Translations under genes and position numbers: made by a program
In this document: positions 25,837 to 34,363 of the stretch, piece by piece
Position numbering within the stretch: position 1 is the stretch's first letter
Layout: every line of letters begins with the position of its first letter
The notes under the pieces: model-generated
The model's database searches: none
What the model saw: only the letters and a program-made list of their open reading frames with translations
What the model was told of the DNA's origin: nothing
Source: Candidatus Cybelea palsarum
GTDB lineage: Bacteria > Vulcanimicrobiota > Vulcanimicrobiia > Vulcanimicrobiales > Vulcanimicrobiaceae
Assembly: GCA_003166915.1 (NCBI GenBank)
Contig: PMUK01000228.1
Location: 1,212 to 45,729, forward strand
DNA: 44,518 nucleotides
Direction: 5' to 3'

Positions 25837-28101
25837 TTAGTGTGGACGGAGCACGAGCGTGTCGGCCGCGCTTCGCCGAACCGCGGCGCGACCAAATGGA
25901 AGCGCTTGGAGACGGCCGGCGACCCAGGCGCGCGTGAGATCCGTGTAGTGCGCGGAGCCCGGCTCCCTCGACTCGCCGCTCGGAATCGCGATGCCGCCGC
26001 GGTCCCAGTCACCGACGTCCCATACGGCGCGGAAGCTCTGCGCGAAGCCCGGCTCCTGCAGGCGAATCGTATACTCGTCTCCGGCACCAGGGAGCCACGC
26101 GCCGTTAAGAAACGCGAAGTTCATCGGCGCGAGCGGATGCTCGATCCGCATGCCTCCGGCCTCTCGCCATACGCGGCGCTGCGCGAACGCAAACGAAAAC
26201 CACCCCTCGAGGTCCGATTCGAGGTCGCGCGCAGCCGCGTCGTCGACGCCTCGCAACTCATTGAGCCGCGCGCTAAACTCGGGGGCATCCCCGAGCACCG
26301 CAACACGAAGCATATGCTCTAGCGCTGCCGCCTGCGAATCCGGCTCGTAGCGGCCGTTCCATCGGCCGAGCACTGCGAGTACGTCCGCGCGGGACTCCTG
26401 CTGGGGGTGCGCGCGGACGAATCGCACGACGTCGCGCGCAATCTCCAGATCGATTGGTGAAAGTGTGTCGAGCTGCATCCGCTCAAAATACGCGGCGTCG
26501 TACCTCGGACGCGAGTGGAGCAACTCCACAATGCGATAAGCGCGGTACGGCGGTTCGAACTGCGCGGACAAACGGAATGGATAGGCAGAGGTGTACGCCT
26601 TATTATTGGCAGAGGCGAGGATGACGTCGCGAGCCGGATCCTTTCGCGGAAGCCGCGCGAACGGAATCGGCGCGAACACCGTGCGCAAATCGGGCGCGGG
26701 GTGGACGTAACGCCCCCACGCCGGATCGTCGGGGACCAGACCGGCGACGTGGAAGGCGATCCTGCCGCTGCGATCGGCAAGGATGAAATTCTGCGGCGAG
26801 CCGCGGTAGTTTGCGATAATCCCCAATGCGGCGTCTATGTCGCGCGCGCGATCGAGCGCGAGCACCGTCGCAATCGTCGAGCGCCGTTCCGTGTAAATCG
26901 GCCACCGCACGAGGGCAATCGCGGAACCTCCTTCCTCATCATCGGGCACCGAGAAGTCACGCGACGTGCGATAGTAACGTGCGCTAGCGTCGCGCGAAAA
27001 ACGCACGCGGAAACGCTCGGTAACCCAGGATTTCCGGTTGAGGTGCCCCGCTTCGAATGCGCTCGTCGTTGCCATCTCGGCGTTCGTCAACGCCCAGGCG
27101 ACGCGCTCGTTGTGCCCGAGGAGGACCCCCGGAATCCCGGGAATCGTCGCGCCGGCGGCGTGCACTTGCGGCGATTCGATGTCGACGACGTACCAAATGC
27201 CGGGAATCGTCAAGATGAGGTGCGGGTCGTTTGCTATTAGCGCGTGCCCATCGACGGCCCGCATCGAACCCGCAGCCCAAGCATTGCTGCCGATTGCGGG
27301 CCGCTGCGGCCGCATCGCCAATCCCACGGTACCGCAACCGCTCTCGGGCGCGGGTGCGCGGGGCGAGTTTCGCATGCCGTCGATCGTCACGTCGTAACGG
27401 GCATCGGACAACGGGAAGAGGCTGTCGAAGCAGCGCGGTCGCTGCCGCCAAACGGCATCGCGCGCGAAGATGTCGTGCCATGAGTCGGCGAGCTCGAGCG
27501 AGACCACGATGGAGACTGCCAGGGAATCCTTCGGCGTCCAGGGCGCGGGCTGGTAGAGCAGCATGCGGAACTCGACCGGCAGCGACTGCGTTACCGCGGC
27601 CGAGTTGACCCCTTCGCTGAATGCGACGATCGCTTCACGGTCGTGCGGCGCCATCGCGCGCAGCTGGCGCTCGGCGATACCGTTGATATCGACCGCGCGC
27701 TGCGCCCTGTCCAGTGCGAGCGCCTTCGCTCCGAACACCTCGGCGAGCCGGCCGTACGCGTAGCGACGGGTCAAATCAAGCTGGAAGAGCCGATCCGAGC
27801 CCTGCACGTAACCCTCGGCAAAGTACAGATCGTGCTCGTTTGCGGCCCGAATATGCGGGATGTCGCGCGTGTCGCGTTCGATCGTGACGAGAGCGTCAAG
27901 CCCGGTCGCCACGATGCTGCCGCGCGTCGCGGCGCTTGGATGCAGCCCCGCTTCGACATTTGCTGCGTACGCGCCGGCGCTCGCGACGAAGCAAATCGCG
28001 AACGCCAGCACGTGGCGTTTCAACGCGCCGACGACCGCTGCCGGCGGCGTGGGGTCGGCGCTTTGGACGACTCGAGGATCGGGTCGCTCGAAGAAACCCA
28101 C
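25837..28101 (-). CDS. penicillin acylase family N-terminal nucleophile hydrolase
   Basis: A 754-residue precursor of the penicillin G acylase/acyl-homoserine-lactone acylase/aculeacin acylase family. A single hydrophobic segment (about residues 32-47) suggests export. The small-subunit sequence GLDALVTIERDTRDIPHI and the ...ALYFAEGYVQ-type block (here LYFAEGYVQGSDRLFQLDL) match the family. Autocleavage would expose Ser272 in IGSNAWAAG as the nucleophile, followed by HALIANDPHL. Length is normal. It cleaves an amide such as a penicillin, N-acyl-homoserine lactone or lipopeptide; which one is not readable. The start is GTG with no obvious ribosome binding site. Confidence 0.88.
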   Translation of the reverse strand: MGFFERPDPRVVQSADPTPPAAVVGALKRHVLAFAICFVASAGAYAANVEAGLHPSAATRGSIVATGLDALVTIERDTRDIPHIRAANEHDLYFAEGYVQGSDRLFQLDLTRRYAYGRLAEVFGAKALALDRAQRAVDINGIAERQLRAMAPHDREAIVAFSEGVNSAAVTQSLPVEFRMLLYQPAPWTPKDSLAVSIVVSLELADSWHDIFARDAVWRQRPRCFDSLFPLSDARYDVTIDGMRNSPRAPAPESGCGTVGLAMRPQRPAIGSNAWAAGSMRAVDGHALIANDPHLILTIPGIWYVVDIESPQVHAAGATIPGIPGVLLGHNERVAWALTNAEMATTSAFEAGHLNRKSWVTERFRVRFSRDASARYYRTSRDFSVPDDEEGGSAIALVRWPIYTERRSTIATVLALDRARDIDAALGIIANYRGSPQNFILADRSGRIAFHVAGLVPDDPAWGRYVHPAPDLRTVFAPIPFARLPRKDPARDVILASANNKAYTSAYPFRLSAQFEPPYRAYRIVELLHSRPRYDAAYFERMQLDTLSPIDLEIARDVVRFVRAHPQQESRADVLAVLGRWNGRYEPDSQAAALEHMLRVAVLGDAPEFSARLNELRGVDDAAARDLESDLEGWFSFAFAQRRVWREAGGMRIEHPLAPMNFAFLNGAWLPGAGDEYTIRLQEPGFAQSFRAVWDVGDWDRGGIAIPSGESREPGSAHYTDLTRAWVAGRLQALPFGRAAVRRSAADTLVLRPH

Positions 28102-28161
28102 GTAGATTTAGCGCCCGCCGCGACCACCGCGTGACGGGCTACGACTTCGTGGGGGTCTTCG

Positions 28162-29409
28162 TCAGGCGCACGCGTCGACGCGCTTTTTGAGGAAGCGCTG
28201 CTCCACGGGGTTGCGAGCCAGCGCGAGCGCAGTCTGAAAGTAGTCGCGAGCGATCGCGTTGTTTTTGCGGCGCAACTCGAGCTCGCCCCGAGCTGCATAA
28301 TAGAACGGATACTCGGCCAGCCGATCGCGGTCGTTGACGGCATCGATCGCTTCCAAGCCGCTTTGAGGCCCGCGCAGCTGCGCAACGGCGATCGCGCGGC
28401 TGAGCGCGACGACCGGAGAGGGCGCGATCTCCATCAATGTGTCGTAGAGCGAGACGATCGCCGCCCAATCCGTCTCCTCAAAGCGCGGCGCATCAGTGTG
28501 GACCGCGGCGATAGCCGCCTCGACGTGATAGCGGCTCAGTTCGGTGCCGGATGCCGAACGTTCGAGCCACGCCCGGCCTTCGTCGATCATTTCACGATCC
28601 CAACGCGAGCGATCCTGATCGAACAACGAGCTCAAATCGCCCGAAGCGTCGAGACGGGCCGGCAAGCGAGCCGCGTCAAGGTACATTAGCGCACAAAGCG
28701 CGAGCGTAGAGGGCACTGCGCCCAGCGGATGTTCGGCGAGCTGACGCGTGAGCCGGATCGATTCGCAACACAAGTCCGTGCGAATGACGGCGTGGGCCGA
28801 CGCGCCGTGATAACCTTCACTAAAGATAAGATACAGGGCCCGCTGAACCACGGGGAGCCGAAGCGCAAAGTCGGCAGCGTCGGCGATATCGAAGAGCACC
28901 CCCGATTCCGCCAGCGTCTTCTTGGAACGGCTCAAACGCTTCTCAACTGCCGCGGGGCTACTAACGAACGCACTCGCGACCTCTCGCGCGCCAAATCCGC
29001 CGACGAGTTGCAATACCAGCATCACTTGTGCCGGCGCTGAAAGTCGCGGATGGCAGCATGAAAACATCATACGAAGCTGGTCGTCTTTGATGCCTATAGG
29101 ATCGAACATCTCCTCGACCGCGTTGGCGAGGGTCCACTCGGTTTGCAGCAGTCGTCCCAAATCCGGCGCAAAAGTCAGGGCGGTACGTTCGCGCCGCAGT
29201 ACGCCGACTGCGCGATTTTTCGCGGTCTTCATGAGCCACGCGGATGGGTTTTCAGGAATGCCTCGGAGCTTCCAAACCTCCAGCGCTCGGCAGAAGGCGT
29301 CTTGGACCACGTCTTCTGCCAGCGCGAGATTGTGAAGGCCAAATGCCCGCGTGAGGGCGGCGACCATACGTCCCGCTTCGCGGCGGAAGAGATGGTCGCT
29401 TAGCTCCAT
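28162..29409 (-). CDS. ECF42-type RNA polymerase sigma factor
   Basis: A 415-residue ECF sigma factor with sigma2 at the N-terminus (LALAEDVVQDAFCRALEVW, then the -10-binding stretch NPSAWLMKTAKNRAVG). Sigma4 follows (LVGGFGAREVASAF with VEKRLSRSKKTL). A long C-terminal helical domain (about 190-415, DUF6596/TPR-like) ends in ARGELELRRKNNAIARDYF. This extended C-terminus and the DGPF-protein partner directly upstream define the ECF42 group, which has no anti-sigma factor. The ATG is 1 nt after the stop of the DGPF gene, so translation is coupled. Confidence 0.9.
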   Translation of the reverse strand: MELSDHLFRREAGRMVAALTRAFGLHNLALAEDVVQDAFCRALEVWKLRGIPENPSAWLMKTAKNRAVGVLRRERTALTFAPDLGRLLQTEWTLANAVEEMFDPIGIKDDQLRMMFSCCHPRLSAPAQVMLVLQLVGGFGAREVASAFVSSPAAVEKRLSRSKKTLAESGVLFDIADAADFALRLPVVQRALYLIFSEGYHGASAHAVIRTDLCCESIRLTRQLAEHPLGAVPSTLALCALMYLDAARLPARLDASGDLSSLFDQDRSRWDREMIDEGRAWLERSASGTELSRYHVEAAIAAVHTDAPRFEETDWAAIVSLYDTLMEIAPSPVVALSRAIAVAQLRGPQSGLEAIDAVNDRDRLAEYPFYYAARGELELRRKNNAIARDYFQTALALARNPVEQRFLKKRVDACA

Positions 29410-29410
29410 T

Positions 29411-29752
29411 TTACATATCCATTTTCATGACGGGCCGTACCTCGACGCAGCCATCTACGTCGAGAATCGGGCAACCGCCCGCGAGTTTCGCTGCGTGCGC
29501 GAGAGAATCGGCTACTACAATCGTGAATCCGCCGACGAGATCCTTTGCTTCGGCGAAGGGACCGTCCGTCACCGTAGCCCCTTTACCTTTGACGACCTTG
29601 CCCTCGGTCTCGAGCGGCTGCCCGGGATCCTTCAGATTGCCGCTGGCGGTGAGATCTTTCATCCAGGCAAGCCATTTCTGCATGATCTGCTGTGACTGGT
29701 CCGGACTCTCGCCTCGTTGACCACCGCGATAGAGATAGAGAAATTCATTCAT
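29411..29752 (-). CDS. DGPF/YCII-family protein, partner of the ECF sigma factor
   Basis: A 113-residue protein with the YCII fold and the namesake TDGPFAEAKDLVGGFTI motif. The start ATG at 29752 follows AGGAGG (29759-29764); an upstream in-frame start would include the ribosome binding site. Such proteins nearly always accompany ECF42 sigma factors, but their biochemical role is not established. YCII relatives have a His-Asp dyad and dehalogenase/lactone-cleaving activities in a few cases. It is transcribed first, with the sigma factor directly behind. Confidence 0.9.
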   Translation of the reverse strand: MNEFLYLYRGGQRGESPDQSQQIMQKWLAWMKDLTASGNLKDPGQPLETEGKVVKGKGATVTDGPFAEAKDLVGGFTIVVADSLAHAAKLAGGCPILDVDGCVEVRPVMKMDM

Positions 29753-29786
29753 AACGGTACCTCCTAGAAGAGTGTAATACGGCCTA

Positions 29787-29813
29787 GACGTTTGAGAGGC
29801 TCCGAGGCGGACA
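29787..29813 (-). promoter_or_regulatory. candidate ECF42 promoter of the DGPF-sigma operon
   Basis: On the minus strand TGTCCG (29808-29813) and CGTC (29787-29790) are separated by 17 bp. This is close to the TGTCGA/CG[AT]C pattern I recall for ECF42 sigma factors, and fits autoregulation. Transcription would start near 29780, 28 nt before the start codon, leaving the AGGAGG in the leader. Confidence 0.5.
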
Positions 29814-29889
29814 TTTTCACCAAACATTGGTCCGAGAATCCTGTCGGGCGGAACAGGGGCCGGCCCAGAATTCCGGAGAAGTCACGGCG

Positions 29890-30588
29890 ATGGAAACAAT
29901 TTCATCGCGATTTCAAGAGCAAGTTCGTTCGGTCATCACGGACCGCCATCTGCTCGGGCACCCCTTCTATGTTGCGTGGTCGAAGGGTGAACTCTCGTAC
30001 GAGCAGCTCGGGCAGTACGCGGGTCAGTATCTACATTACGTGTTGGCGGAGCCGACGTATTTGAGTGCCGTTCACTCAAACACGCCGCACTTTGCAAGCG
30101 ATGGAAGGAGCGACCTAAGCTCCCGGCAGGCAATCCTCCAGAACCTCATCGATGAAGAGCTCGGCCCGGAGAACCATCCGGCGCTCTGGAAGCGCTTCGC
30201 CGCAGCATTGGGACTCTCGGAGGACGACCTCGCTGCCGCGGCGCCTCTGCCGGCGACCCACTGCCTCGTGAAAACCTTCACCGATCTTTGCCGAAATCGG
30301 CCGTACTACGCAGGCTTGGCCGCGCTGCACGCGTTTGAATCGCAAGTGCCGGCGATCGCGGCCGTCAAGATCGATGGGCTCCGGCGATACTACGGGTTCA
30401 CCGATCCTCGCGAGTACGAGTTTTTCACCGTGCACGAAGAGGCGGACATCTTCCACTCCGCCGCCGAGTGGCGTTTGATCGAGCGGGCCGCCGATGCCCC
30501 GGCAAAGCAGGCGGAGGTTCTGGCAGCGACAACCGAAGCGTGTGAAGCACTTTGGAATTTTCTGGGCGGCGTCTACAAGGAGAGTTGA
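29890..30588 (+). CDS. CADD/PqqC-like diiron oxidase family protein
   Basis: A 232-residue all-helical protein of the haem-oxygenase-like superfamily, nearest in pattern to PqqC and Chlamydia CADD. Likely metal or cofactor residues are in EELGPENHPALW and HEEADIFHSAAEW, which provide the Glu/Asp-x3-His pattern. CADD family members act in para-aminobenzoate synthesis for folate using tyrosine-derived atoms; the role here is only inferred. No pqq genes are nearby. Start at the ATG at 29890 with GGAGAA 9 nt upstream. The stop overlaps the start of the zincin gene as TTGA. Confidence 0.78.
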   Translation: METISSRFQEQVRSVITDRHLLGHPFYVAWSKGELSYEQLGQYAGQYLHYVLAEPTYLSAVHSNTPHFASDGRSDLSSRQAILQNLIDEELGPENHPALWKRFAAALGLSEDDLAAAAPLPATHCLVKTFTDLCRNRPYYAGLAALHAFESQVPAIAAVKIDGLRRYYGFTDPREYEFFTVHEEADIFHSAAEWRLIERAADAPAKQAEVLAATTEACEALWNFLGGVYKES

Positions 30589-30944
30589 CGCGTCGGGAGT
30601 TCGAACGCGTGGTCGACGAAGCGTTGGAGTCGCTTCCAAAACGGTTTGCCGACCTCGTTGAGAACGTTCTCATCGCCGTCGAAGAGGAACCGACCGCCGA
30701 GGACCTCGATAGCGTCGAGGACGATGCTGACGACGATTCGGAACTTCTGGGCATCTACCGCGGCGTGGCGCTTACCGAGCGAACGCACGACATGCCCTTG
30801 TTACCGGACGAGATCGCCATATTTCGTGGCCCGATCAGCCGAATCGCCTCCACGCGGGAGGAGGCCGTGCGGGAAGTGCGCGAGACCGTTATTCACGAGC
30901 TCGGCCACTATTTCGGCCTCGATGACGACGAGATGCCGCATTGA
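30585..30944 (+). CDS. minimal metallopeptidase-family zincin (HExxH)
   Basis: A 119-residue protein of the PF06262-type minimal zincins. It begins at TTG 30585, overlapping the TGA of the upstream gene by 4 nt. From there the sequence TRREFERVVDEALESLPKRF matches the usual N-terminus of the family, whereas earlier starts do not. The active site is HELGHYFGLDDDEM, giving His-x3-His with a downstream Gly/Asp as third-ligand region. An acidic linker (DDADDDSE) and LYRGVALTER-like strand precede it. AAGGAG ends only 2 nt before the TTG. The physiological substrate of this family is unknown. Confidence 0.82.
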   Translation: MTRREFERVVDEALESLPKRFADLVENVLIAVEEEPTAEDLDSVEDDADDDSELLGIYRGVALTERTHDMPLLPDEIAIFRGPISRIASTREEAVREVRETVIHELGHYFGLDDDEMPH

Positions 30945-30957
30945 TAGGGGCGCTCGT

Positions 30958-32142
30958 TCAGCCGTGCCCGGGAACCGAGTCGAGCGCGCTAGCCAGATCG
31001 GCTACGAGGTCCTCCACCTCTTCGATGCCCACCGAGAGGCGCAGCAGATCGTCGGTGATATCGAGCTGCGCGCGCTGCTGGGGGGTGAGCGACCCGTGCG
31101 TCATTCTGGCCGGGCTGCAGATTAGCGATTCGACTCCCCCCAACGAGACTGCGAGCGCGAAGATGGAGGTCGAAGTTGCGATCGCACGGGCGCGCTCGGG
31201 GCCGCCCTTCGGACGGAACGAGACGATGCCGCCAAATCCGCTCATTTGACGCTTTGCGAGTTCGTGCTGCGGATGCGCGGCAAGACCCGGATAGTGGACC
31301 TCCGCGACGTCACCGCGTCCGGCGAGAAACTCCGCAATGACCTGCGCGTTTCTCGAGTGTGCGCGCATGCGCAAGCCGAGTGTCTTCGCTCCGCGCATCG
31401 TGAGATAAGCATCCCACGGGCCGGGCACCGCGCCCACGCAGTTCTGGTGATAGGCGACTTGCTCGGCGATCTCGCGATCGTTCGTGATGACCGCACCGCC
31501 GATAACGTCGCTGTGTCCACCGATGTATTTCGTCGTCGAATGAACGACCATATCGGCCCCCAACGCAAGCGGCTGCTGCAGAAAGGGCGACGCAAACGTA
31601 TTGTCGGCCACGATTAGGGTACCTGCCGGCCGCAGTCGCGCGAGGGCCTCGAGATCGCAGAGCCGCAAGAGCGGATTGCTCGGCGTCTCGAGCCAGAGCA
31701 GCCGCGTATTCGGCCTCGCCGCCGCCCAGGTTTCGCAAGCATTGCTCGTATCGACGAACGTCACGTCGATGCCGTAGCGCGAGAGAACCGTCGTAAAGAG
31801 GCGATGCGTGCCGCCGTAGATGTCGCGCGTTGCGATGATGTGGTCGCCACAGGAGAGCAGCGACGTCGCGCCCGCGACCGCGGCCATGCCTGAAGCAAAG
31901 GCCGAGGCGAACGTGCCGCCCTCGAGCGCGGCGAGCTGACGCTCCATCGCGCAACGCGTCGGATTTACGGTTCGCGAATAGTCGAAGCCCTTCGTCACGC
32001 CGATTTCCGGCAGCGTAAACGTCGCGGTTTGATAGACGGGAACGATCGTCGCTCCCGTTGCGGGACACGCCTCCTGCCCGCTCCAAACCGCTCGGGTCGA
32101 GAAGCCGAGCGGCGAAGGGTGGTTCGATCCTCCATTGCGCAT
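30958..32142 (-). CDS. cystathionine gamma-synthase / O-acetylhomoserine sulfhydrylase family enzyme
   Basis: A 394-residue PLP enzyme of the Cys/Met metabolism family. Lys205 in HSTTKYIGGH holds PLP; Asp180 in IVADNTFASP contacts the pyridine nitrogen; ETPSNPLLRL is the substrate-side block. I start it at the ATG at 32142, whose A is shared with the TGA of metX (TGATG), although the frame is open 63 codons further. It would combine O-acetylhomoserine from MetX with cysteine (MetB-like) or sulfide (MetZ/MetY-like). Sequence alone does not separate these. It is third in the hom-metX operon under the Met leader. Confidence 0.88.
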   Translation of the reverse strand: MRNGGSNHPSPLGFSTRAVWSGQEACPATGATIVPVYQTATFTLPEIGVTKGFDYSRTVNPTRCAMERQLAALEGGTFASAFASGMAAVAGATSLLSCGDHIIATRDIYGGTHRLFTTVLSRYGIDVTFVDTSNACETWAAARPNTRLLWLETPSNPLLRLCDLEALARLRPAGTLIVADNTFASPFLQQPLALGADMVVHSTTKYIGGHSDVIGGAVITNDREIAEQVAYHQNCVGAVPGPWDAYLTMRGAKTLGLRMRAHSRNAQVIAEFLAGRGDVAEVHYPGLAAHPQHELAKRQMSGFGGIVSFRPKGGPERARAIATSTSIFALAVSLGGVESLICSPARMTHGSLTPQQRAQLDITDDLLRLSVGIEEVEDLVADLASALDSVPGHG

Positions 32143-33125
32143 CAGTTGCTCCGGACAGCCGACGTAGCGGGCGTTCTGGTAAGTGGTTCTAAGATTGCTC
32201 GCAACGCATTGGGCTCGGCTAAAAATGCGTCGTGACCGTGATGCGATTGGAACTCGAGATACTGCGCGTCGAAGCCGTAGAGCGCAAATCGCTGCGCCGC
32301 TGCCCGTACGTCCTGCGGGCGAAACAGCCAATCCGACGTGATCCCAACGAACGTCAGCTTGGGTTTTCTCGCGCCGCTTCCATTTAGGAGCAACTCTCCG
32401 GCATCGCGCACGTCGAAGGAGTCCATAGCGTGAGTGAGCGTGGCGTAGCTGGCGGCGTCCATGCGAGCTTCGAAGAGATCCGCCTGACGTTCCAGGTAGC
32501 CCTCAACGTCAAAACACGCTTTCCCACCGCGATCGTCGCGGCGGCCGTGGCGCTCGTTGAAGAGCTCTTCGCTCTTGTACGAGAGCATCGCAAGCTTGCG
32601 CGCGAGACGCAGACCGCGCACCTGGTCGAGCGCGAGCGCTTCTCGCTGCAGCGCGTTGAGCGCGATACCCATCGCGCTGTGATGATCGTGCGCGCCGACC
32701 AACACCGCTTTGCCGATCCGTTGCGGTGCATCGAGCGCCCACTGCAACGCGCGCATACCGCCCAGCGATCCGCCGATAGCGAGCTCGACCCGCTCGAACC
32801 CCAGCTCGCGCAGGGCGAGCATTTCGGCCCGCACGACATCGCGAACCGTGATCCGCTGCGAGGTTCTCGTCGAGCCATAACAACTTCCCAGCGCGTTGAT
32901 GCCGAGCACGCACCACTCGCGCGGGTCAAAAAGCGCGCCCTCACCAACGATGCCCGGCCACCAGTCGGCCGCGCGGCTCGAACCGGTCAGCGCGTGTTCT
33001 ACCAGAACGACGTTTGAGCCGTCAGCCGCGGGGGTGCCGTAAAGAGTGACGCGTTGCTCGACGGCTGGAAGCGTTTGCCCGCAATCGAGCCGCAGTGCGC
33101 CAATAGCCACCGTCTCCTCGCGCAT
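32142..33125 (-). CDS. metX: homoserine O-acetyltransferase
   Basis: A 327-residue alpha/beta-hydrolase acyltransferase. The nucleophile is Ser120 in GGSLGGMRAL, the acid Asp265 in SDWLFRP, and the base His298 in HHGHDAFL. The oxyanion-side block VEHALTGSSRAADWW and the INALGSCYGST stretch are typical. It activates homoserine with acetyl-CoA (succinyl-CoA in a minority of enzymes) for methionine synthesis. Its ATG shares one base with the hom stop (TGATG at 33123-33127) and its own stop likewise overlaps the next gene, so three genes are translated in series. It is slightly shorter than most MetX proteins (340-380). Confidence 0.92.
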   Translation of the reverse strand: MREETVAIGALRLDCGQTLPAVEQRVTLYGTPAADGSNVVLVEHALTGSSRAADWWPGIVGEGALFDPREWCVLGINALGSCYGSTRTSQRITVRDVVRAEMLALRELGFERVELAIGGSLGGMRALQWALDAPQRIGKAVLVGAHDHHSAMGIALNALQREALALDQVRGLRLARKLAMLSYKSEELFNERHGRRDDRGGKACFDVEGYLERQADLFEARMDAASYATLTHAMDSFDVRDAGELLLNGSGARKPKLTFVGITSDWLFRPQDVRAAAQRFALYGFDAQYLEFQSHHGHDAFLAEPNALRAILEPLTRTPATSAVRSN

Positions 33126-34255
33126 CAGGCGTTCACCAGCGCCTGCATCGAAACGTTCGTCAACGCATCGTCCCAGATCGCATAGTTGGGAAGTTCAACG
33201 GTTCGGGAAAGCCGGTCGAAGAACGGCTCGGTGCGGCTCGCCGTTTCGAGCGAGTTCGAGCGGCCACGCAGATCGAAGCCGCGGCCCTGGCCGAGCGCAT
33301 GCAAGACGGTGACCACGTCACCGAGCACGGCCGAAGCAGTCGCGGCGCCGCCCGCACCAATGCCGCGCAATATGAGCCGGCCGGCGTCGCGCGCGACAAC
33401 TTGCACGACGTTCTCCGCATCCGCGGTGCGCGCGAACTCGTGGCTCTCCGCGACAAGAACCGGCGCTACCTCGGCCAAAACGCCGTCGGGCGTGCGGAGG
33501 ACCGCGGCAACGTGACGGATTCTAAATCCCAGCATGCGGGCGCGGGCCACGTCGCGCTGCGTTACCGAAGAAATTCCGGTTCGCGCAATGCGCGGAGAGA
33601 TCACCGCAAGACCAAAAGCCAGTTGCGCGATGACGGCAATCTTGTGCGCCGCATCGACTCCCTCGACGTCGTTGCCCGGATCGGCTTCGGCATAACCAAG
33701 CCGTTGCGCTCGAGCCAGCGACTCGTCGAAACCGGCGCCTTCTTCCATGGCTGAGAGGATCGCCGTGCACGTCCCGTTGACGACACCGGCAACCGAGAGA
33801 ATCTCGTCTCCCGCCAGCGCCTCGCCAAGCGTTCGTACGATCGGAATTGCACCGGCTACGGCGCCTTCGAAACGCAACGCCGCGCGGCGCGATGCCGCCA
33901 GGGCCTGCAGTCGCGGGCCCTGCTCGCCGAGCAAATCCTTATTGGCCGTGACGACGTGGCGGCCGCGCTCGAGCGCGCGCTCGACCAGCTCGGCGGCATC
34001 GGTCGTTCCGCCGATAACCTCGATAACGAGATCGACGTGCGGATCGTCGACGACGGAGCGAGCATCGCGCGTGAAGAGACGGCGTTCGAGCGCGCTCGAA
34101 CGCCTCTTTAATGAATCTTGAATCGCGATCGCGCGAAGCTCGTATCGAACGCCGCTACGGCGTTCGATGATATCGCGCTCGCGTTGCAGACGATCGGCTA
34201 CGTTTGAGCCGACCGTTCCGCATCCGAGCAGTCCGACCCCGACGGTCGTTTTCAT
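33125..34255 (-). CDS. hom: homoserine dehydrogenase lacking an ACT domain
   Basis: A 376-residue NAD(P)-dependent enzyme that reduces aspartate semialdehyde to homoserine. The Rossmann motif is GLLGCGTVGS at the N-terminus. The catalytic domain has GVVNGTCTAIL and GYAEADPGNDVEGVDAAHK, holding the substrate-binding Glu/Asp and the Lys expected to donate a proton. Most bacterial enzymes are 430-440 residues and end in an ACT domain that binds threonine. This one stops about 60 residues earlier and shows no ACT pattern, so threonine feedback is unlikely. AGGAGG at 34265-34270 is its ribosome binding site. First gene of the methionine operon. Confidence 0.92.
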   Translation of the reverse strand: MKTTVGVGLLGCGTVGSNVADRLQRERDIIERRSGVRYELRAIAIQDSLKRRSSALERRLFTRDARSVVDDPHVDLVIEVIGGTTDAAELVERALERGRHVVTANKDLLGEQGPRLQALAASRRAALRFEGAVAGAIPIVRTLGEALAGDEILSVAGVVNGTCTAILSAMEEGAGFDESLARAQRLGYAEADPGNDVEGVDAAHKIAVIAQLAFGLAVISPRIARTGISSVTQRDVARARMLGFRIRHVAAVLRTPDGVLAEVAPVLVAESHEFARTADAENVVQVVARDAGRLILRGIGAGGAATASAVLGDVVTVLHALGQGRGFDLRGRSNSLETASRTEPFFDRLSRTVELPNYAIWDDALTNVSMQALVNA

Positions 34256-34295
34256 ATTTCCAGGCCTCCTGTTGCGATGGGAAAGCGAGGATAAA

Positions 34296-34326
34296 CGCGC
34301 CCCCCGCCGTGGTGGCGAGGGGCGCG
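34296..34326 (-). terminator. attenuator-like hairpin in the hom leader
   Basis: On the minus strand CGCGCCCCTCGCC (34326-34314) pairs with GGCGGGGGGCGCG (34308-34296) over 13 positions with one T-G, leaving an ACCAC loop. TTTATCC follows, a short T-run. The 5' arm plus loop (34312-34321) can instead pair with codons 20-22 of the Met leader ORF (34373-34381: five pairs, one bulged base, four pairs). The two folds exclude each other, as in amino-acid attenuators. Confidence 0.65.
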
Positions 34327-34363
34327 AGAAGCATTTTTGGTTTCCGGACTTAACTTGCGAGCT

